Source: Mucilaginibacter inviolabilis (GTDB taxonomy: Bacteria > Bacteroidota > Bacteroidia > Sphingobacteriales > Sphingobacteriaceae). Taken from it: a stretch of DNA of 64,000 nt. The translations under genes were made by a program, and so were the position numbers. A model generated the notes under the pieces. It was given only the letters and a program-made list of their open reading frames with translations, did not search any database and was not told the DNA's origin. This document shows positions 61,965 through 64,000 of the stretch, piece by piece (the stretch's first letter is position 1; every line of letters begins with the position of its first letter). The stretch spans positions 62,001 through 126,000 of the forward strand of contig NZ_JAANAT010000001.1 in the NCBI RefSeq assembly GCF_011089895.1, given 5' to 3'.

Positions 61965-63089
61965 TTACAACTTATTAAACCATCCCTTTTTCCAGAATAC
62001 GAATACCTGTATAATAGCTATCGCAAACATGAGTACAATAGCATAAACGTAACCATGTTTCCAGTAAAGCTCAGGCATATTATCGGGGATAACATGGCCC
62101 TTATCATCCTGCCGGGCAAAGTTCATCCCGTAAATACCGGCAATAAAAGTAAGAGGGATAAATATTACTGAAATAATGGTCAGCACCTTCATGATCTCGT
62201 TCATACGGTTACTCACCATGGATAAGTACAGATCAATAATACTGGAGGTTACCTCTTTATAGTTCTCAATCAGATCCATCGCCTGTATACAATGATCATA
62301 GGCATCGCGCAGAAAGAGCTTTACTTCTGAGGTTATCAAAGGGCACTCCGAGCGGATCATATCATTGATCTTATCGCGTTCGGGCCAGCTTGCTCTGCGT
62401 ACAATGATCAGGGTGCGTTTGATCTGCTGCGAATTAAACATGATGCTTTTATCGGCACTGTTGTAAACCTTATCTTCAATAGCATCCAGCTTGTCGCCAA
62501 TCAGTGCCAGTAACATAAAGTAGTTATCAATAATGGTATCGATGAGGGCATAGCACATATAACCCGGTCCTGCGGTGCGTATAGCACCCTTGCCCGCCTT
62601 GAGACGGGCCTTTACCGCTTCAAAAAATTCTTCATGATCTTCTTCAAAACTGATGATCAGGTTATCTTTAAGGATAGCCGAAAACTGGTTGTTAATCAGT
62701 TCGTCCTCTTTATTAAAGCTAACCATACGACTGGTGCAAAAGGCATAGTCATCGTACTCGTCAAATTTGGGGCGCTGATGGGTGTTGGCAATATCTTCCA
62801 GAACCAACGGATTAATGTTTAGGTGAGTACCTATCTCCTCAATCAGGGCCGCATCACCCAGGCCGTTAACTTTTATCCAATGGGTATGATTGTCGCATTT
62901 TTTAAGCTGATTTAAAATTACTTTAATGTCTTTCCCTTCAGAAGTAACCAGCTCTTTTTCGTTGTAGGAAAATATAGCGATATGAGGCTTTAGTGCGCCT
63001 TCGGGTATTACAATTGTGCCTGGCCGGTCGCCAACATTACCCTGGTGCCTGCGCACTTTGTAGCGTACACGTTTTATCCTGCTGTCCAT
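61965..63089 (-). CDS. corA: CorA-family magnesium/cobalt transporter
   Basis: A 374-residue protein with a cytosolic alpha/beta funnel domain and two C-terminal transmembrane helices. The signature GMN is in IFIPLTFIAGIYGMNFARQ. The ion path connects after GMN to a loop and the last helix (VYAIVLMFAIAIIQVFVFW). It starts next to the wbqC stop, so both are probably co-transcribed. Confidence 0.95.
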   Translation of the reverse strand: MDSRIKRVRYKVRRHQGNVGDRPGTIVIPEGALKPHIAIFSYNEKELVTSEGKDIKVILNQLKKCDNHTHWIKVNGLGDAALIEEIGTHLNINPLVLEDIANTHQRPKFDEYDDYAFCTSRMVSFNKEDELINNQFSAILKDNLIISFEEDHEEFFEAVKARLKAGKGAIRTAGPGYMCYALIDTIIDNYFMLLALIGDKLDAIEDKVYNSADKSIMFNSQQIKRTLIIVRRASWPERDKINDMIRSECPLITSEVKLFLRDAYDHCIQAMDLIENYKEVTSSIIDLYLSMVSNRMNEIMKVLTIISVIFIPLTFIAGIYGMNFARQDDKGHVIPDNMPELYWKHGYVYAIVLMFAIAIIQVFVFWKKGWFNKL

Positions 63090-63731
63090 TTACAAATAAT
63101 TAATGCTTTGTGGCCCTTGGTTAAATAAGAGATCAACAATACTCAAATTTTTCAAGAAGCCCTTACGATCTTCAAAAACCTGAAAATAAGGTTTTTGTTC
63201 CAGCTCTGATTCTTTTTTGGGATGGATAACGGTTCTCAGGTCATCAACAGGCAATGGATATTCCGCATGATACTCGTCTGTGTATTTTATTTCGGCTTTT
63301 ATTTTAGTGAGTTTCAGTAACAGTTGCAAAAGCTCCTCATTGTAATCAAAGAGAAAGGTTACCTGCTTTTGCTTTTGGTAAAACGCAGCAAAATCATCCT
63401 CATAATATTCAAAATATGCCGATCTCCGATAACAGGCCCCCAGGCTTTGCCAATGCAGACGCTGCCATTCAAAATCATAACTAATTTTAACGTCTTTGAT
63501 CAGGGTATGATTTTTTGACCCTTTTATAACCGGAACCGTCAATGTCAGCATACCATCGGGCGAGTAGATATTAGCCCGGTTGCGATAAGTTTGTTTTGGG
63601 AAATGTTCTTCTCTTTCTATCAGAATATCAGGTTTATAAGTGTTTAACTTTATAAAATATTCTACCGGCGGAAGATAAAACATAGGGAACACAGCACCTT
63701 TTTCAATCATATATTTTATGTTTGTGTTCAA
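63090..63731 (-). CDS. WbqC-family protein
   Basis: A 213-residue protein of the WbqC family (MFYLPPVEYFIKLNTYKP, FPKQTYRNRANIYSPDGMLT, WQRLHWQSLGACYRRSAYFE). The family occurs in polysaccharide or lipopolysaccharide gene sets; its reaction is not firmly known. It lies divergent to an acyltransferase gene with 14 bases between the starts. Confidence 0.88.
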   Translation of the reverse strand: MNTNIKYMIEKGAVFPMFYLPPVEYFIKLNTYKPDILIEREEHFPKQTYRNRANIYSPDGMLTLTVPVIKGSKNHTLIKDVKISYDFEWQRLHWQSLGACYRRSAYFEYYEDDFAAFYQKQKQVTFLFDYNEELLQLLLKLTKIKAEIKYTDEYHAEYPLPVDDLRTVIHPKKESELEQKPYFQVFEDRKGFLKNLSIVDLLFNQGPQSINYL

Positions 63732-63745
63732 AATTGGTTAAAATA

Positions 63746-64000
63746 ATGATAAAAAAAGGGCTTTTGAGGTTAGGTATATTTTTTTTATACCTCATGTCGC
63801 TGCTTCCCTTTTGGTTTTTGTACATCGTATCTGATGTGTTGTTTGTTATTATCTATTATCTTGTGCGTTATCGCAGGGATGTAGTACAGCAAAACCTGGC
63901 CAATTCCTTCCCCGAAAAGACGGTAAAAGAACGTCACGATATCGAATTCAAATATTACCGCTACCTGGCCGACCTGATCGTAGAAACTATAAAAATGATC
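63746..64000 (+). CDS. Lysophospholipid/lipid A acyltransferase (LpxL/HtrB-like), N-terminal part
   Basis: The gene starts with ATG at 63746 and runs out of the window; 85 residues are visible. They hold an N-terminal membrane segment (LRLGIFFLYLMSLLPFWFLY) and RRDVVQQNLANSFPEKTVKE, typical of the lipid A biosynthesis acyltransferase family. The catalytic HxxxxD motif lies beyond the edge. Confidence 0.82.
   Translation, partial: MIKKGLLRLGIFFLYLMSLLPFWFLYIVSDVLFVIIYYLVRYRRDVVQQNLANSFPEKTVKERHDIEFKYYRYLADLIVETIKMI

Overview
The window looks like a chromosome segment from a Bacteroidota bacterium of the Sphingobacteriaceae type; Mucilaginibacter or Pedobacter is my inference. The grounds are a SusC/SusD pair, a Reg_prop/Y_Y_Y hybrid sensor kinase, a DUF4097 cassette under an ECF sigma factor, VF530, WbqC, weak ribosome binding sites and moderate GC. 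I see no rRNA, tRNA, CRISPR array, insertion sequence or prophage. 53 complete and 2 edge-truncated protein genes are supported.

Left part (1-10371): a polysaccharide utilisation locus. On the minus strand lie a truncated GH2-type enzyme, an alginate-lyase-fold lyase, SusD, SusC and a LacI regulator. On the plus strand lie a GH88 unsaturated glucuronyl hydrolase and a second alginate-lyase-fold enzyme. The content points to a uronic-acid-containing glycan.

Middle part (10478-38024): mostly housekeeping and surface genes. These include an ECF sigma/anti-sigma operon with HEAT repeats and two DUF4097 proteins, a Crp/Fnr regulator, VOC, cupin and pirin proteins, a large TonB-dependent receptor, a methyltransferase, DUF92, MtfA, a YycJ-type hydrolase, YceH, the hybrid kinase, VF530, a degenerate DEAD-box protein, TruA, a CDGSH protein, an aldo/keto reductase and an MmcQ/YjbR protein. 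An AT-rich island at about 34.2-35.4 kb, adjoining a glycine-rich lipoprotein, and a signal-less CHAP protein close this part.

Right part (38593-60236): sugar and uronate catabolism. A Tat-exported Gfo/Idh/MocA oxidoreductase is followed by a tandem DUF1080 (3-keto-glycoside hydrolase-type) protein. A GntR regulator faces a GH78-like enzyme, and cytochrome bd (cydAB) follows. A second LacI regulator faces xylB-xylA-symporter, then uxuA, uxaC, kdgK, eda and an exuT-type transporter. Fructuronate reductase (uxuB) is the one missing step of the glucuronate route. The right end holds a small divergent pair around an operator-like cluster, msrA, corA, wbqC and a truncated acyltransferase.

Two signals stand out. 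A LacI-type operator motif (ACGCAAwCGwTT) occurs before susC, GH88, xylB and uxuA, which would tie the polysaccharide locus at the left to xylose/glucuronate catabolism 40 kb away. The intergenic spaces also carry several distinct families of inverted and tandem repeats, including four copies of one REP-like palindrome.
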